Of a stretch of DNA of 64,000 nt, positions 29,397 through 38,651 are shown piece after piece. Under the pieces are notes generated by a model. It made no database searches. It was given only the letters and a program-made list of their open reading frames with translations, and was not told the origin of the DNA. Every line of letters starts with the position of its first letter. The stretch's first letter is position 1. The stretch covers positions 62,001 through 126,000 of the forward strand of contig NZ_PXOH01000001.1 of assembly GCF_003007785.1 (NCBI RefSeq). Reading direction: 5' to 3'. Position numbers and translations under genes: made by a program. This DNA is from Aphanothece hegewaldii CCALA 016. GTDB taxonomy: Bacteria > Cyanobacteriota > Cyanobacteriia > Cyanobacteriales > Microcystaceae.

Positions 29397-30386
29397 AGCA
29401 ATTTTTCCAGTCGTTGAACCCGTTTCGATGAGTTTGTGGGCTTTTACTGCGTCTATTAGGGGAAAAGATTGACTTAAATGAATTTTGAGTTTTCCTTCAT
29501 CTAACCATCTGCTGCATTGTTCTAAAATTTTGGTTTGATGTTTTTGGGCATCGACTAAACCTTTAACAGCAGGCGTTAACATTAATTCTAGACTAATGCG
29601 TAAATTACGATTACGAGCTTCTTTTAAATTACCAATTTTAGCATCTGGTTCCAAAATAGTTACAACATCTCCGTATACTTTCACCGCTTGACAAGTATCA
29701 AAAAAAACCTTGCCACCTACTGTATCAAACGCCACATCAACCCCATTACCATCCGTCCAATCTAACACCGCTTGGATAAAATCAGTTTGTTTGTAGAAAA
29801 TCGGATAATCTGCACCAAATTGACGCGCTAATCGTTCTTTATCGGGTGATCCTACAGTGGTACAAACCCTAGCCCCTTTTAGTTTAGCAAGTTGAATCGC
29901 CACATGACCAACACCACCCGCCCCCGCATGAATAAGGACTTTTTGACCTGATTCTAAAAGAGCGCGATCGTATAATGATTCCCATGCAGTTAGTAAAACC
30001 AAAGGTGCTGTCGCTGCTTCGGCAAAAGATAAAGAAACAGGTTTACGGGCGACTAAATATTCTTCGACAACCGTATATTCTGCATAATTTCCCGTTCCTT
30101 GTTTGCCTAAACCCCCTGCACAAAAATAAACCTCATCCCCGACTTTAAAACGTTGTACCTGTGATCCTACCGCTTCGACAATACCCGAACCATCACACCC
30201 TAAAATAGCTGGCATTTGTTCTGGATAAAATGTCCCTCGCTGACGTAATTTCGTATCAATTGGGTTAATTCCTGCCGCTTTTAGACGAATTAAAATTTCG
30301 GTGCTATTTTTAATTTTAGGGGTTGGTATCTCCTGTAATTGTAAAACGTCTGGATCTCCTGCGGTTTTTATTGCTATAGCTTTCAT
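29382..30386 (-). CDS. Zinc-independent MDR family quinone oxidoreductase
   Basis: A medium-chain dehydrogenase/reductase, 334 residues, most like NAD(P)H:quinone reductase (QOR). The catalytic-domain start is KAIAIKTAGDPDVLQLQEIPTP, followed by AAGINPIDTKLRQRG and GCDGSGIVEAVG. The nucleotide-binding loop is HAGAGGVGHVAIQLAKLKGA. The structural zinc cysteines of alcohol dehydrogenases are not seen. The physiological substrate cannot be told. Convergent overlap of 15 bases with the upstream lipoprotein gene. Confidence 0.85.
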   Translation of the reverse strand: MKAIAIKTAGDPDVLQLQEIPTPKIKNSTEILIRLKAAGINPIDTKLRQRGTFYPEQMPAILGCDGSGIVEAVGSQVQRFKVGDEVYFCAGGLGKQGTGNYAEYTVVEEYLVARKPVSLSFAEAATAPLVLLTAWESLYDRALLESGQKVLIHAGAGGVGHVAIQLAKLKGARVCTTVGSPDKERLARQFGADYPIFYKQTDFIQAVLDWTDGNGVDVAFDTVGGKVFFDTCQAVKVYGDVVTILEPDAKIGNLKEARNRNLRISLELMLTPAVKGLVDAQKHQTKILEQCSRWLDEGKLKIHLSQSFPLIDAVKAHKLIETGSTTGKIALIID

Positions 30387-30729
30387 CTTTATTTTGTGTG
30401 GTTGCCGTCCAATTAAACATTATTATACTTTTGCAAGTTATCTAAATTTGCTTAATAGTTTGGCAAAAATTAAACTTTTCTTGCCTATCAAATTTAAATA
30501 ATTTAGCTTAGAACACTTATACTATTAACTTAAGCCTTATTTTTCCTTGGTGTCACAATCGCTTTGTTTACAACTTCTCAAAAAAATTTGTCAAAATTTA
30601 CTTGTAATACGATAATTATCTTAAAATCGGTTGTCATTCAATATTAAACTATAAGAGTGGGCGGACTATCCAAATTTAGTCTACAACAATTAAAAATAGA
30701 GTAAGTAAGGTTATGCCAACTGATATACT
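30387..30729. other. Intergenic region upstream of kptA
   Basis: About 340 AT-rich bases between divergent starts. A GC-rich 'gtgggcggacta' near 30657 interrupts it. No confident promoter, small ORF or RNA was recognised. Confidence 0.3.
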
Positions 30730-31284
30730 ATGGAACGAGAGGACAAGAAGATTAGTAAGTTTCTCAGTTTGGTACTGAGGCATAAACCCGAAGTTATCGC
30801 CCTGACCTTGGATGAAAACGGGTGGGCGGATGTGGACGAGCTAATAATAAGCACTAATGCTCAAGGGTGGAAACTCACTCTTTCTCAACTGGAAAGGGTA
30901 GTTAGAACCAATGATAAACAGCGATTCTCGTTCAATGATGATGAGACAAAAATACGAGCAAATCAGGGTCATTCGATCGCGATCAATCTAGAACTCGAAG
31001 TGCGGCAACCTCCTGAAATCCTTCTTCACGGTACAGCTACGCGGTTTATCGAGTCGATTAAGAGTCAGGGGTTACATTCCCAGAGTCGTCGGCACGTCCA
31101 TCTATCGCTCGATGAGGCAACGGCTCGCGCTGTTAGTCAGAGGCATGGTAAACCCGTCGTTCTACAAGTTCGGGCGGGGGAGATGTGGCGGTCGGGGATT
31201 CAATTTTACTTATCCGAGAACGGTGTCTGGTTAGTTGAGGCGGTTCCGATAGAGTTCATCAATTTTCCTTTCTCCTACAATTAA
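30730..31284 (+). CDS. kptA: RNA 2'-phosphotransferase (Tpt1/KptA family)
   Basis: This enzyme moves a 2'-phosphate from an RNA splice junction to NAD+, giving ADP-ribose 1'',2''-cyclic phosphate. The 184-residue protein has the N-terminal winged-helix lobe with the catalytic SLVLRHKPE (Arg17, His18) and the ART-like C-terminal lobe with LLHGTATRFIESIKSQGL, RRHVHLS and VLQVRAGEM. It is full length. The coding sequence is visibly richer in G and C than its neighbours (e.g. gcggtcgggg, gggtgggcggatgtggacgag). This gene is patchy in bacteria, so recent transfer is likely. No intron-type tRNA or ligase gene lies beside it. Confidence 0.93.
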   Translation: MEREDKKISKFLSLVLRHKPEVIALTLDENGWADVDELIISTNAQGWKLTLSQLERVVRTNDKQRFSFNDDETKIRANQGHSIAINLELEVRQPPEILLHGTATRFIESIKSQGLHSQSRRHVHLSLDEATARAVSQRHGKPVVLQVRAGEMWRSGIQFYLSENGVWLVEAVPIEFINFPFSYN

Positions 31285-31491
31285 TCCCCAGTTTGGATTA
31301 CCGAAAAATCATGCAATCAAAAGTACAACAAAACACTAGCACTTATTAAAATCAGAATTACCAAAAGAACAAAAAACCAGCCGACGCATTCAGGGGTTAA
31401 CCTTAAAAAGAAATTGTAAAGTGGATTTTTACATCCACACGACGGCTAGTAAATATATTATTGAGGTATCCAAATTCTCCACAATATAGAA

Positions 31492-32982
31492 TTATTTTAA
31501 CCTCTTCATTAAAGCGTCTTTAGCTTGTTCACGATCGTCAAAATGAATTTTTTCTGTTCCTAAAATTTGATAATCTTCGTGTCCTTTTCCTGCAATAATC
31601 ACACCATCACCTGATGAGGCTTGTAAAATTGCTGTATGAATAGCCGTAGATCGATCTTTTTCTACCAGTAGCTTAACAGATGCAGGAATACCATCTAAAA
31701 TATCACGTAGGATCTGATCTGGATTTTCGGTTCGAGGATTATCTGAGGTAACGACGGCTACATCGGCTAATTCTGCGGCAATTTTTCCCATTTTTGGGCG
31801 TTTTGTTCGATCTCGATCCCCTCCACAACCAAACACACAGATCATTTTACCTGAAATAAAAGGGCGAGATGCTTTGAGGAGATTTTCTAAACTATCGGGC
31901 GTATGTGCATAATCAACAATGACGCTAATATCTTGTTTATCACTAATTTGAACCCGTTCCATTCTTCCTGGAACGCCAGAAAAGTCGGGTAATTTTTGTA
32001 ACAATGTTGGTATATCTAAACCAAAATGTGTAGTAGATGCGATCGCGGCGAGTAGGTTAGATAAGTTAAACTGTCCTACTAAGGGAGAACGAAAATTAAA
32101 CGCACCAATGGGAGTATATAAAACACCACTGACACCCGTCGCACCATAGGTTAACGCATTAGTATAAAAATCTGCGTCGCTGTTACTTACACTGTAACTC
32201 CAGACTTGATCAGAAGGTAAAGAATTAATTAAACGTTGTCCATAGGGATCGTCTAAATTAATAATTGCTTTTCCTGTAAGATAATCTGGATGAAATAATT
32301 TTGCTTTTGCCTCGAAATAATCTTCCATATCTTTATGGAAATCGAGGTGATCTTGTGTTAGGTTCGTGAAAACACCCACATCAAAAGTACAAGCTTTGAC
32401 TCGTCCTTGGGCTAGTGCGTGTGAACTAACTTCCATGACTGCATATTCATTTTCTGCTTTGACTGCATTAAAAAATTGTTTTTGTAAGTCTGCTGCAAAA
32501 GGAGTTGTATGCGTCGCTGTCTCTTGATATCCTTTCCAACGAGTATATAAGGTTCCAAGTAAAGCGGTAGGATGGTTGGTTTGTTCTAAAAAGTATTCAA
32601 CTAAATGTGTCGTGGTGGTTTTGCCGTTGGTTCCTGTGATCCCAATCAGTTTTAAATTTTGTGTGGGATGATGATAAAAAGTGGCGGCAATATTCGCGCA
32701 AGCTGTCACCATATCAGCACATTGAATCACACAATCATTCTCTGTTGGGGGGTATTTTGTGGCTGCTTCTGGTGAAATTATAGCAGCGATCGCACCACTC
32801 GTGATCGCACTTTGCCAAAAGTCCCCCCCATCGACACGAGTACCAGGCATTCCAATAAATAAATCTCCCGCTTTGCAAGCATGGGAATTCGTACAAATTC
32901 CTTTAATTTCTGCATCTAGGGTAGAATGATCGGTTACAGGAGAGTCTATAGATAGGTTAGCTAATAATTCGCGTAGTTTCAT
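31492..32982 (-). CDS. murE: UDP-MurNAc-L-Ala-D-Glu:meso-DAP ligase
   Basis: Cytoplasmic Mur ligase that adds meso-diaminopimelate to the peptidoglycan precursor. The 496 residues have the three Mur domains: the N-terminal UDP-binding domain; the ATP-binding domain with P-loop GTNGKTTTT at 117-125 and TNLTQDHLDFH; and the C-terminal domain with the DNPRTENP motif. DNPR marks specificity for diaminopimelate rather than lysine. Carbamylated-lysine region: YFEAKAKLF. It stands alone, with a 200-base gap to kptA. Confidence 0.96.
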   Translation of the reverse strand: MKLRELLANLSIDSPVTDHSTLDAEIKGICTNSHACKAGDLFIGMPGTRVDGGDFWQSAITSGAIAAIISPEAATKYPPTENDCVIQCADMVTACANIAATFYHHPTQNLKLIGITGTNGKTTTTHLVEYFLEQTNHPTALLGTLYTRWKGYQETATHTTPFAADLQKQFFNAVKAENEYAVMEVSSHALAQGRVKACTFDVGVFTNLTQDHLDFHKDMEDYFEAKAKLFHPDYLTGKAIINLDDPYGQRLINSLPSDQVWSYSVSNSDADFYTNALTYGATGVSGVLYTPIGAFNFRSPLVGQFNLSNLLAAIASTTHFGLDIPTLLQKLPDFSGVPGRMERVQISDKQDISVIVDYAHTPDSLENLLKASRPFISGKMICVFGCGGDRDRTKRPKMGKIAAELADVAVVTSDNPRTENPDQILRDILDGIPASVKLLVEKDRSTAIHTAILQASSGDGVIIAGKGHEDYQILGTEKIHFDDREQAKDALMKRLK

Positions 32983-33070
32983 AGGAGCAAAATCTAATTT
33001 TACTTTTTGCTTCTAGATTATCTACTTTAATTGTATGTTCCATCCAACCCGTAAAAAGAATCTCAAAAAA

Positions 33071-33096
33071 ATAAGGTGGGAATAAACCACCTTTAT
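33071..33096 (-). terminator. Rho-independent-type terminator after small gene
   Basis: Stem ATAaGGTGG / CCACCtTTAT with a seven-base loop. On the minus strand it is followed directly by a run of six T. It lies 34 bases beyond the stop of the leftward small gene. Confidence 0.8.
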
Positions 33097-33129
33097 GATC
33101 ATCATATCAAGGCAAACACATTAAAAAAT

Positions 33130-33306
33130 TTAACTCTTAGGAGTTGCATAAGGTTCGCTATCAAATGGCTGTACTCCTGTTTCTGGATAATGATCATCGG
33201 TGGGGCTAAAAATTCTGGCAAAGCCTTCGGTTAAATATTGAACCAAACTAAATAATTTAACGAAAGTTCTTGTTAAGCTTAGAAAAAGACTGGGCGATAC
33301 GTTCAT
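33130..33306 (-). CDS. Small conserved cyanobacterial protein
   Basis: A 58-residue protein beginning MNVSPSLFLSLTRTFVKLF and ending with an acidic tail, FSPTDDHYPETGVQPFDSEPY. The frame is open five codons further, but a strong GGAGG eight bases before the ATG at 33306 fixes the start. With its own terminator downstream, this looks like a real monocistronic gene. The N-terminal half is amphipathic and may touch membranes. Similar small proteins recur in cyanobacteria as far as can be recalled; no function is known. Confidence 0.7.
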   Translation of the reverse strand: MNVSPSLFLSLTRTFVKLFSLVQYLTEGFARIFSPTDDHYPETGVQPFDSEPYATPKS

Positions 33307-33531
33307 ATTTCTGACCTCCATCTTCTCGCGTTATTTTTGGGTAAACTTTAACTTAGTTAGAAGGTTATGTCTTATTTATTCCTTCTATTTTTATTATCCA
33401 AAAAAAAACTAGATATCGCTCAGGGCTACATAAATATTGAAGGATCGACATAATACTTTATATGTTTTGATAAGTTTTATCCCATCAAAAAAACAAGCAT
33501 TTATACTTAAGTCTGATTGCTTAAAAATATT

Positions 33532-33561
33532 TTCACTAATTTTGGTAAATTTTACTATAAT
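33532..33561 (+). promoter_or_regulatory. Putative promoter of the NAD operon
   Basis: A perfect TATAAT at 33556-33561 has a weak -35-like TTCACT at 33532-33537 (18-base spacing). Transcription would begin near 33568, about 20 bases before the ATG at 33590. This supports that ATG over the upstream in-frame ATG at 33437. Confidence 0.5.
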
Positions 33562-33589
33562 AGAAACAACATCACCAACAACGACATTA

Positions 33590-34933
33590 ATGACACCCAA
33601 TGCTCAAACGCTGAACCCTACCCCTGATGATTACAGTCTTTTAACCGACTTGTATCAACTGACGATGATTGCTTGTTATTGTGGTGAGGGTATCGAAAAT
33701 TATCCCGCTAGTTTTGAACTGTTTACCCGTCGTTTACCCCCCAATTTTGGTTATCTAATTGCGATGGGATTAGCCCAAGGGTTAGAGTATTTACAATCCT
33801 TCCACTTTACCTCGAACCATTTAGAAGCCCTAGAAAAAACAGGTATTTTTACTCATGCACCTAAAAAATTTTGGTCAACATTAGCATCGGGAAAATTTAC
33901 GGGGGATGTTTATGCCGTTGCAGAAGGATCGCCAATTTTTGCCAATGAACCGATCTTACGAATTGAAGCCCCCCTCTGGCAAGCCCAATTAGTAGAAACC
34001 TATTTACTGAATACCATTAATTATCAAACCCTAATTGCGACTAAATCAGCCAGAATACGCGATGTAGCGGGAGATGATGCCATCTTATTAGAGTTTGGCA
34101 CAAGACGGGCATTTAGTCCACAGGGGGCGATGTGGGCAGCACGTGCAGCTTTAGCCGCAGGTTTAGACAGTACATCGAATGTAGCAACCGCCCTAAAATT
34201 AGGGATTAAACCCAGTGGCACAATGGCACATTCATTTATTATGGCAGTTGGGGCGTTAGAAGGGGGAGAAGATGAAGCGTTTAGAATCTTTCATCGCTAT
34301 TTTCCCAATGCACCTTTACTTATTGATACCTATGACACAATTGAAGCGGCAAAACGATTATCAGAACAAATTAAAGCGGGGAAAATACAGGTTTCTGGTG
34401 TCAGAATTGATTCGGGTGATTTAGTGACTTTATCACAAAAAGTGAGAGGATTTTTACCCGATAGTCTACTTTTTGCGAGTGGTGATTTAGATGAATGGGA
34501 AATTACCCGTTTAAAAGAATTAGGGGCGTGTTTTGATGGCTATGGTTTAGGAACAAAATTAGTCACAGGTACACCCGTCAATGGCGTTTATAAATTAGTG
34601 GAAATTAAAGGAATTCCCACGATGAAAAAATCAACGGATAAAATAACTTATCCTGGGCGTAAACAAATTTTCCGTAGCCAAGATGACTTACAAATTTATA
34701 GCGATCGTATAGCCTTAATAGAAGAAACACCGAATCATCAAGAAATCCCTTTATTAGAGTTAGTGATGAAACAAGGCGAAGTGATACAGCAACCCGAATC
34801 TCTAACAACAATTCAACAAAGAACTCGAATAAATGTAACAAAACTTCCCCCATCAACTCGCCAAATTAATGCACCTAATTCTCTTTCTATTTCTTTATCT
34901 ACTGCTTTAAAAAACCTGATTGATCATGCTTAA
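33590..34933 (+). CDS. pncB: Nicotinate phosphoribosyltransferase
   Basis: This enzyme makes nicotinate mononucleotide from nicotinate and PRPP in the Preiss-Handler NAD salvage route. Recognised by DYSLLTDLYQLTMIACY at the start, then FTRRLPPNFGYLIAMGLAQ, LLEFGTRRAFSPQGAMWAARAAL, GTMAHSFIMA, GVRIDSGDL and GYGLGTKLVTG. The open frame reaches back to 33437, but those 51 codons do not resemble the family and lie upstream of a good -10 box. The chosen product is about 447 residues. It is the first gene of pncB-nadD-nrtR-nadE and overlaps nadD by 8 bases. Confidence 0.92.
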   Translation: MTPNAQTLNPTPDDYSLLTDLYQLTMIACYCGEGIENYPASFELFTRRLPPNFGYLIAMGLAQGLEYLQSFHFTSNHLEALEKTGIFTHAPKKFWSTLASGKFTGDVYAVAEGSPIFANEPILRIEAPLWQAQLVETYLLNTINYQTLIATKSARIRDVAGDDAILLEFGTRRAFSPQGAMWAARAALAAGLDSTSNVATALKLGIKPSGTMAHSFIMAVGALEGGEDEAFRIFHRYFPNAPLLIDTYDTIEAAKRLSEQIKAGKIQVSGVRIDSGDLVTLSQKVRGFLPDSLLFASGDLDEWEITRLKELGACFDGYGLGTKLVTGTPVNGVYKLVEIKGIPTMKKSTDKITYPGRKQIFRSQDDLQIYSDRIALIEETPNHQEIPLLELVMKQGEVIQQPESLTTIQQRTRINVTKLPPSTRQINAPNSLSISLSTALKNLIDHA

Positions 34934-35492
34934 AATTGCTCTTTTTGGAACCAGTGCTGATCCACCAACCGCAGGACATCAAGCAATCTTAAAATGGTTG
35001 TCCTATCATTTTGATTGGGTAGCAGTTTGGGCATCTGATAACCCATTTAAAACACATCAAACCTCTTTAGAACATCGAATGGAAATGCTGAATTTATTAA
35101 TTCAAGAGATTAATAATTCAAAAAATAATATTGAATTGCGAAAAGATTTAAGTCATCGAAGAAGTTTAGTTAGTGTCGATAAAGCTCGAAAAATTTGGGG
35201 TAATGATGCTGAATATTATTTAGTCATCGGTTCTGATTTAATACAACAGATTAGACGTTGGTATCAAAGCGAAGAACTCTTACAAAAAGCTAAAATAGTT
35301 ATAGTTCCTCGTCGTGGATATCCAATTTATACAGAAGATATTACCGCATTAGAAAAAATAGGAGGAAGTTGTCAAATTGCTGATCTAAATGCACCTGAAG
35401 CCTCATCTACAGCTTATCGAGAACAACACGATTATACAGTAGTTACTCAACCGATTAGAGAATATATACATAAAGAAAAATTATACGCATGA
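34926..35492 (+). CDS. nadD: Nicotinate-nucleotide adenylyltransferase
   Basis: This enzyme adenylylates nicotinate mononucleotide to deamido-NAD. The protein (188 residues) has the nucleotidyltransferase signature ALFGTSADPPTAGHQAIL (the GxFDPxHxGH box) and the C-terminal ASSTAYR (ISSTxxR) motif. It also carries YYLVIGSDLIQQIRRWYQSEELL and VPRRGY. The ATG at 34926 lies inside the end of pncB, so translation is coupled; a TTG two codons earlier is less likely. Its stop overlaps the nrtR ATG (ATGA). Confidence 0.93.
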   Translation: MLKIALFGTSADPPTAGHQAILKWLSYHFDWVAVWASDNPFKTHQTSLEHRMEMLNLLIQEINNSKNNIELRKDLSHRRSLVSVDKARKIWGNDAEYYLVIGSDLIQQIRRWYQSEELLQKAKIVIVPRRGYPIYTEDITALEKIGGSCQIADLNAPEASSTAYREQHDYTVVTQPIREYIHKEKLYA

Positions 35493-36208
35493 ATCCAATT
35501 GAGCCTATAGAATTAGCTGATTTTAAAGTTGGTGTAGATAACGTTATTTTTTCAGTGGATACCCAACAAAATCGCCTTTTAGTATTATTAATTAAAAGAT
35601 TAAATTATCCTTTTTCGAGTTATTGGAGTTTACCCGGAACTCTAGTACGTCAAGGAGAAACATTAGAAAAAGCCGCCTATAGAACATTATCAGAATTGAT
35701 TCGAGTTAATAATCTTTATTTAGAACAATTATATACGTTTGGTGGTCCAAATCGAGATCCCAGAGAATTACCAGAATCTTTTGGTGTGCGCTATCTTTCT
35801 GTTAGTTATTTCGCCTTAGTTCGTTATGAAGAAGCAGAATTAATTCAAAAACAATCAAATTTTCCAAGTTGGTATATGATCGAAAAAATACCTCAATTAG
35901 CCTTCGATCACAATCAAATTTTAGACTATGGATATCAACGATTAAAAAGTAAACTTAAATATAGTCCAATTGTCTTTGATGTTTTACCAGAATTATTTAC
36001 CTTAAATGATTTATATCAATTTTATACAACTATTTTGGGGGAAAACTTTTCTGATTATTCAAACTTTAGAAACAAATTATTAAAATTAGGTTTTTTGTTT
36101 GATACAGGTGTTAAAGTGACAAAAGGTGCAGGTCGTCCCGCTAGTTTATATCGCTTTGATGCGCCTTCTTTTGCTCCTTTAAAAGATCAACCATTATTAT
36201 TTATTTAA
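35489..36208 (+). CDS. nrtR: NrtR-type Nudix-fold regulator of NAD metabolism
   Basis: The protein (239 residues) has an N-terminal Nudix domain (about 12-140) and a C-terminal winged-helix region with FTLNDLYQFYTTILGE, NFRNKLLKLGFL and KGAGRPASLYRF, as in the NrtR repressor family. NrtR proteins bind ADP-ribose and repress NAD genes. The Nudix box aligns as G-x5-E-x7-R but reads GTLVRQGETLEKAAYRTLSEL. The catalytic glutamates of REUxEE are not conserved, so it should sense rather than hydrolyse. It overlaps the nadD stop and sits inside the operon it probably controls. Confidence 0.85.
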   Translation: MNPIEPIELADFKVGVDNVIFSVDTQQNRLLVLLIKRLNYPFSSYWSLPGTLVRQGETLEKAAYRTLSELIRVNNLYLEQLYTFGGPNRDPRELPESFGVRYLSVSYFALVRYEEAELIQKQSNFPSWYMIEKIPQLAFDHNQILDYGYQRLKSKLKYSPIVFDVLPELFTLNDLYQFYTTILGENFSDYSNFRNKLLKLGFLFDTGVKVTKGAGRPASLYRFDAPSFAPLKDQPLLFI

Positions 36209-36218
36209 GTAAAAAAAT

Positions 36219-37907
36219 ATGAAAATAGCGATCGCTCAACTTAATCCAACAATTGGTGATTTAGAAAAGAATGCCCAACAAATTTTACAAGCGGCACAAG
36301 AAGCAGAAAATCAAGGTGTGAGATTATTATTAACACCAGAATTATCATTATGTGGCTATCCTCCAAAAGATTTATTATTCAATCATAGTTTTATTCAAAA
36401 AATGAATAAAAAATTAGAAGATTTAGCCGCAAGAATCCCGAAAAATATCGCTGTTTTAGTTGGAATAGCGACAATTAATCCTTATGCTAGTTCGTCGGGC
36501 GAAAAACCATTATTTAATAGTGCCGCTTGTCTAGAAAATGGCGAAATTAAACAAATTTTCTCTAAACGTTTATTGCCAACATATGATGTTTTTGATGAAG
36601 CTCGCTATTTTGAACCAGGAGAAGAAAGCGAATTTTATAAAATTCAACTCTCTTCAGAAAAAGATGATTATTTATCAATTGGTGTTACGATTTGTGAGGA
36701 TTTATGGAATGATGAACTTTTTTGGGGTAAACGACAATATCTAGTTAATCCCATGAAAGATCTTACTAATTTGGGAGTTGATTTTATTGTTAATTTATCT
36801 GCTTCACCTTATAGAGTGAGTAAACAAAAACTGAGAGAAGCGATGTTATCTCATAGTGCTAAACATTATAATATTCCGATTGTTTATGCTAATCAAATTG
36901 GGGGAAATGATGACTTAATTTTTGATGGTAATAGTGTCGCTTTTAATCGCGAAGGTACAGTAATATGTCGAGCCAAATCATTTGAAACAGATTTAGTAAT
37001 TTTAGAATTTGATCCTGAAAAACAAGATTTACTTCCTACTTCTATTGTATCACTTCCAGAATTAGAAGAAGCCGAAATATGGTCAGCCTTAGTTTTAGGA
37101 GTAAAAGACTATACGAATAAATGTGGTTTTACTAAAGTAATTTTGGGATTAAGTGGGGGAATTGATTCATCTTTAGTAGCAGCTATAGCAACAGAAGCAG
37201 TAGGAAAAGAAAACGTATTAGGTGTATTAATGCCATCTCCTTTTAGTTCGGAATATTCGATTATTGATGCCGAAAAATTAGTTAATAATTTGGGTATTAA
37301 AAGTGAGCAATTACCCATTGTTGAAGTGATGGATAGTTATGAAGAATTACTAAAACCTATCTTTACTGGAACAAGTTTCGGTATTGCCGAAGAAAATCTG
37401 CAATCTCGCATTAGAGGAACACTTTTAATGGCTATTGCTAATAAATTTGGTTATTTATTACTATCAACTGGTAATAAATCTGAAATGGCGGTTGGATATT
37501 GTACATTGTATGGCGATATGAATGGAGGATTAGCCGTTATTGCCGATGTGCCTAAAACAAGAGTATATTCACTCTGTCACTGGTTAAACCGAAATCGAGA
37601 AATTATTCCCTATAATGTATTAATTAAACCGCCAAGTGCAGAATTAAAACCCGATCAATTGGATCAAGATTCTTTACCCCCTTATGAGATCCTAGATGAT
37701 ATTATTGAAAGATTCGTTAATGAACATCAATCCTCGACTGAAATTATACAGGCAGGACATGATCCAATAGTGGTACAACAAGTAGTTAAATTAATTACAC
37801 GTGCTGAATTTAAACGCAAACAAGCCCCCCCAGGACTTAAAATAACAGATAGAGCTTTCGGCACAGGTTGGCGAATGCCGATCGCCAGTCGTTGGTTAGA
37901 TCAATAG
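36219..37907 (+). CDS. nadE: Glutamine-dependent NAD+ synthetase
   Basis: This enzyme amidates deamido-NAD to NAD+, the last step of the pathway started by pncB and nadD. The 562 residues comprise an N-terminal nitrilase-type glutaminase domain (TPELSLCGYPPKDLL, KRLLPTYDVFDEARYF, and the nucleophile in VTICEDLWND) and a C-terminal ATP-pyrophosphatase domain. The C-terminal P-loop is LGLSGGIDSSLVAAIA near 308-323, with STGNKSEMAVGY further on. The presence of the glutaminase half shows that glutamine, not ammonia alone, is the donor. It is the last gene of the operon, 10 bases after nrtR. Confidence 0.96.
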   Translation: MKIAIAQLNPTIGDLEKNAQQILQAAQEAENQGVRLLLTPELSLCGYPPKDLLFNHSFIQKMNKKLEDLAARIPKNIAVLVGIATINPYASSSGEKPLFNSAACLENGEIKQIFSKRLLPTYDVFDEARYFEPGEESEFYKIQLSSEKDDYLSIGVTICEDLWNDELFWGKRQYLVNPMKDLTNLGVDFIVNLSASPYRVSKQKLREAMLSHSAKHYNIPIVYANQIGGNDDLIFDGNSVAFNREGTVICRAKSFETDLVILEFDPEKQDLLPTSIVSLPELEEAEIWSALVLGVKDYTNKCGFTKVILGLSGGIDSSLVAAIATEAVGKENVLGVLMPSPFSSEYSIIDAEKLVNNLGIKSEQLPIVEVMDSYEELLKPIFTGTSFGIAEENLQSRIRGTLLMAIANKFGYLLLSTGNKSEMAVGYCTLYGDMNGGLAVIADVPKTRVYSLCHWLNRNREIIPYNVLIKPPSAELKPDQLDQDSLPPYEILDDIIERFVNEHQSSTEIIQAGHDPIVVQQVVKLITRAEFKRKQAPPGLKITDRAFGTGWRMPIASRWLDQ

Positions 37908-37922
37908 AACTAAGATGCGTCC

Positions 37923-38258
37923 TTACTTAATTGCATCGGTTTTAGCTGCCATAATAAAATCATTCTTGTGTAGACCATTAATTGCATGTGTCCACCAAGT
38001 TACTGTAACCTTACCCCATTGTGTCAGTAAAGCGGGGTGATGTCCTTCCTTTTCCGCTTCCTCTCCCACAGCGTTAGTAAATGCGATCGCACTTTTAAAA
38101 TCAGGAAATTTATAGACCTTTTCTAAGCGTAGTTCTCCCTCATACTCGATCACATTCCAGTCTGAAAGCTGAGATTTGAGTTCTGCAATTTCATCACTTG
38201 TTGCAGCAGCAGCAGCACCATGACAGGGTATACATTTAGCTTGTGTTAGATCGCTCAT
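37923..38258 (-). CDS. Pterin-4a-carbinolamine dehydratase
   Basis: This enzyme dehydrates 4a-hydroxy-tetrahydropterin (PhhB/DCoH family). The protein is 111 residues. The active-site stretch is EEAEKEGHHPALLTQWGKVTV, followed by TWWTHAINGLHKNDFIMAAKTD. An N-terminal extension with CIPC precedes the domain, as is common in cyanobacterial members. Convergent with nadE (15-base gap). Pterin recycling or a structural role are both possible. Confidence 0.9.
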   Translation of the reverse strand: MSDLTQAKCIPCHGAAAAATSDEIAELKSQLSDWNVIEYEGELRLEKVYKFPDFKSAIAFTNAVGEEAEKEGHHPALLTQWGKVTVTWWTHAINGLHKNDFIMAAKTDAIK

Positions 38259-38297
38259 CGTTTTTTAGTTGAGTAAAAATCTAATTCTATTATTTCT

Positions 38298-38651
38298 CTA
38301 AAATCGACCTGTGAGCAAAGATAGGGGAAAATTATGAGTTGATAAATTTTTTTGACGCTTAGATTGCTTATGCCAAAAACGAACACCGAGAGAAAATAAC
38401 ATAAAGATAGATTGAAAGCTTTTAATTTGCAATCCGAGAACTTGATAGTATACTCGCAGCCGTTGTGTTCCTTGCTGTCCAATTAAAATATAATCTGGCG
38501 CGGGATAGAAAATTCGATGAAGACGACTTTCTACATATATTAAGGTTTTTGTCACTCTCGTTAATACCCGATGTAATTGCATTAAACGAAAAACTAGATA
38601 GAAATTGAATAAACTCAGTAGACAGTTGCAGCAGATGACAAAGAAAAACAT
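38298..38651 (-). CDS. Small membrane-anchored hypothetical protein
   Basis: About 117 residues: an N-terminal hydrophobic helix (MFFFVICCNCLLSLFNFYLVFRL), then a basic helical region (QLHRVLTRVTKTLIYVESRLHRIFY) and GQQGTQRLRVYYQVLGLQIKSF. The 'GQQG..LR..YQ.L..Q' pattern recalls small cyanobacterial membrane proteins without names. The ATG at 38651 is preferred over the preceding GTG. Overlapping frames on the same strand are less protein-like. Placed just upstream of the pterin dehydratase on the same strand. Confidence 0.55.
   Translation of the reverse strand: MFFFVICCNCLLSLFNFYLVFRLMQLHRVLTRVTKTLIYVESRLHRIFYPAPDYILIGQQGTQRLRVYYQVLGLQIKSFQSIFMLFSLGVRFWHKQSKRQKNLSTHNFPLSLLTGRF

Noticed and set aside
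33349..33359. Palindrome TAACTTAGTTA as an NrtR operator
   Set aside because: It is over 200 bases from the pncB promoter and the outer arms do not match; no consensus could be confirmed.
33437..33589. N-terminal extension of pncB from the ATG at 33437
   Set aside because: The extra residues do not resemble the family and a TATAAT box lies within them.
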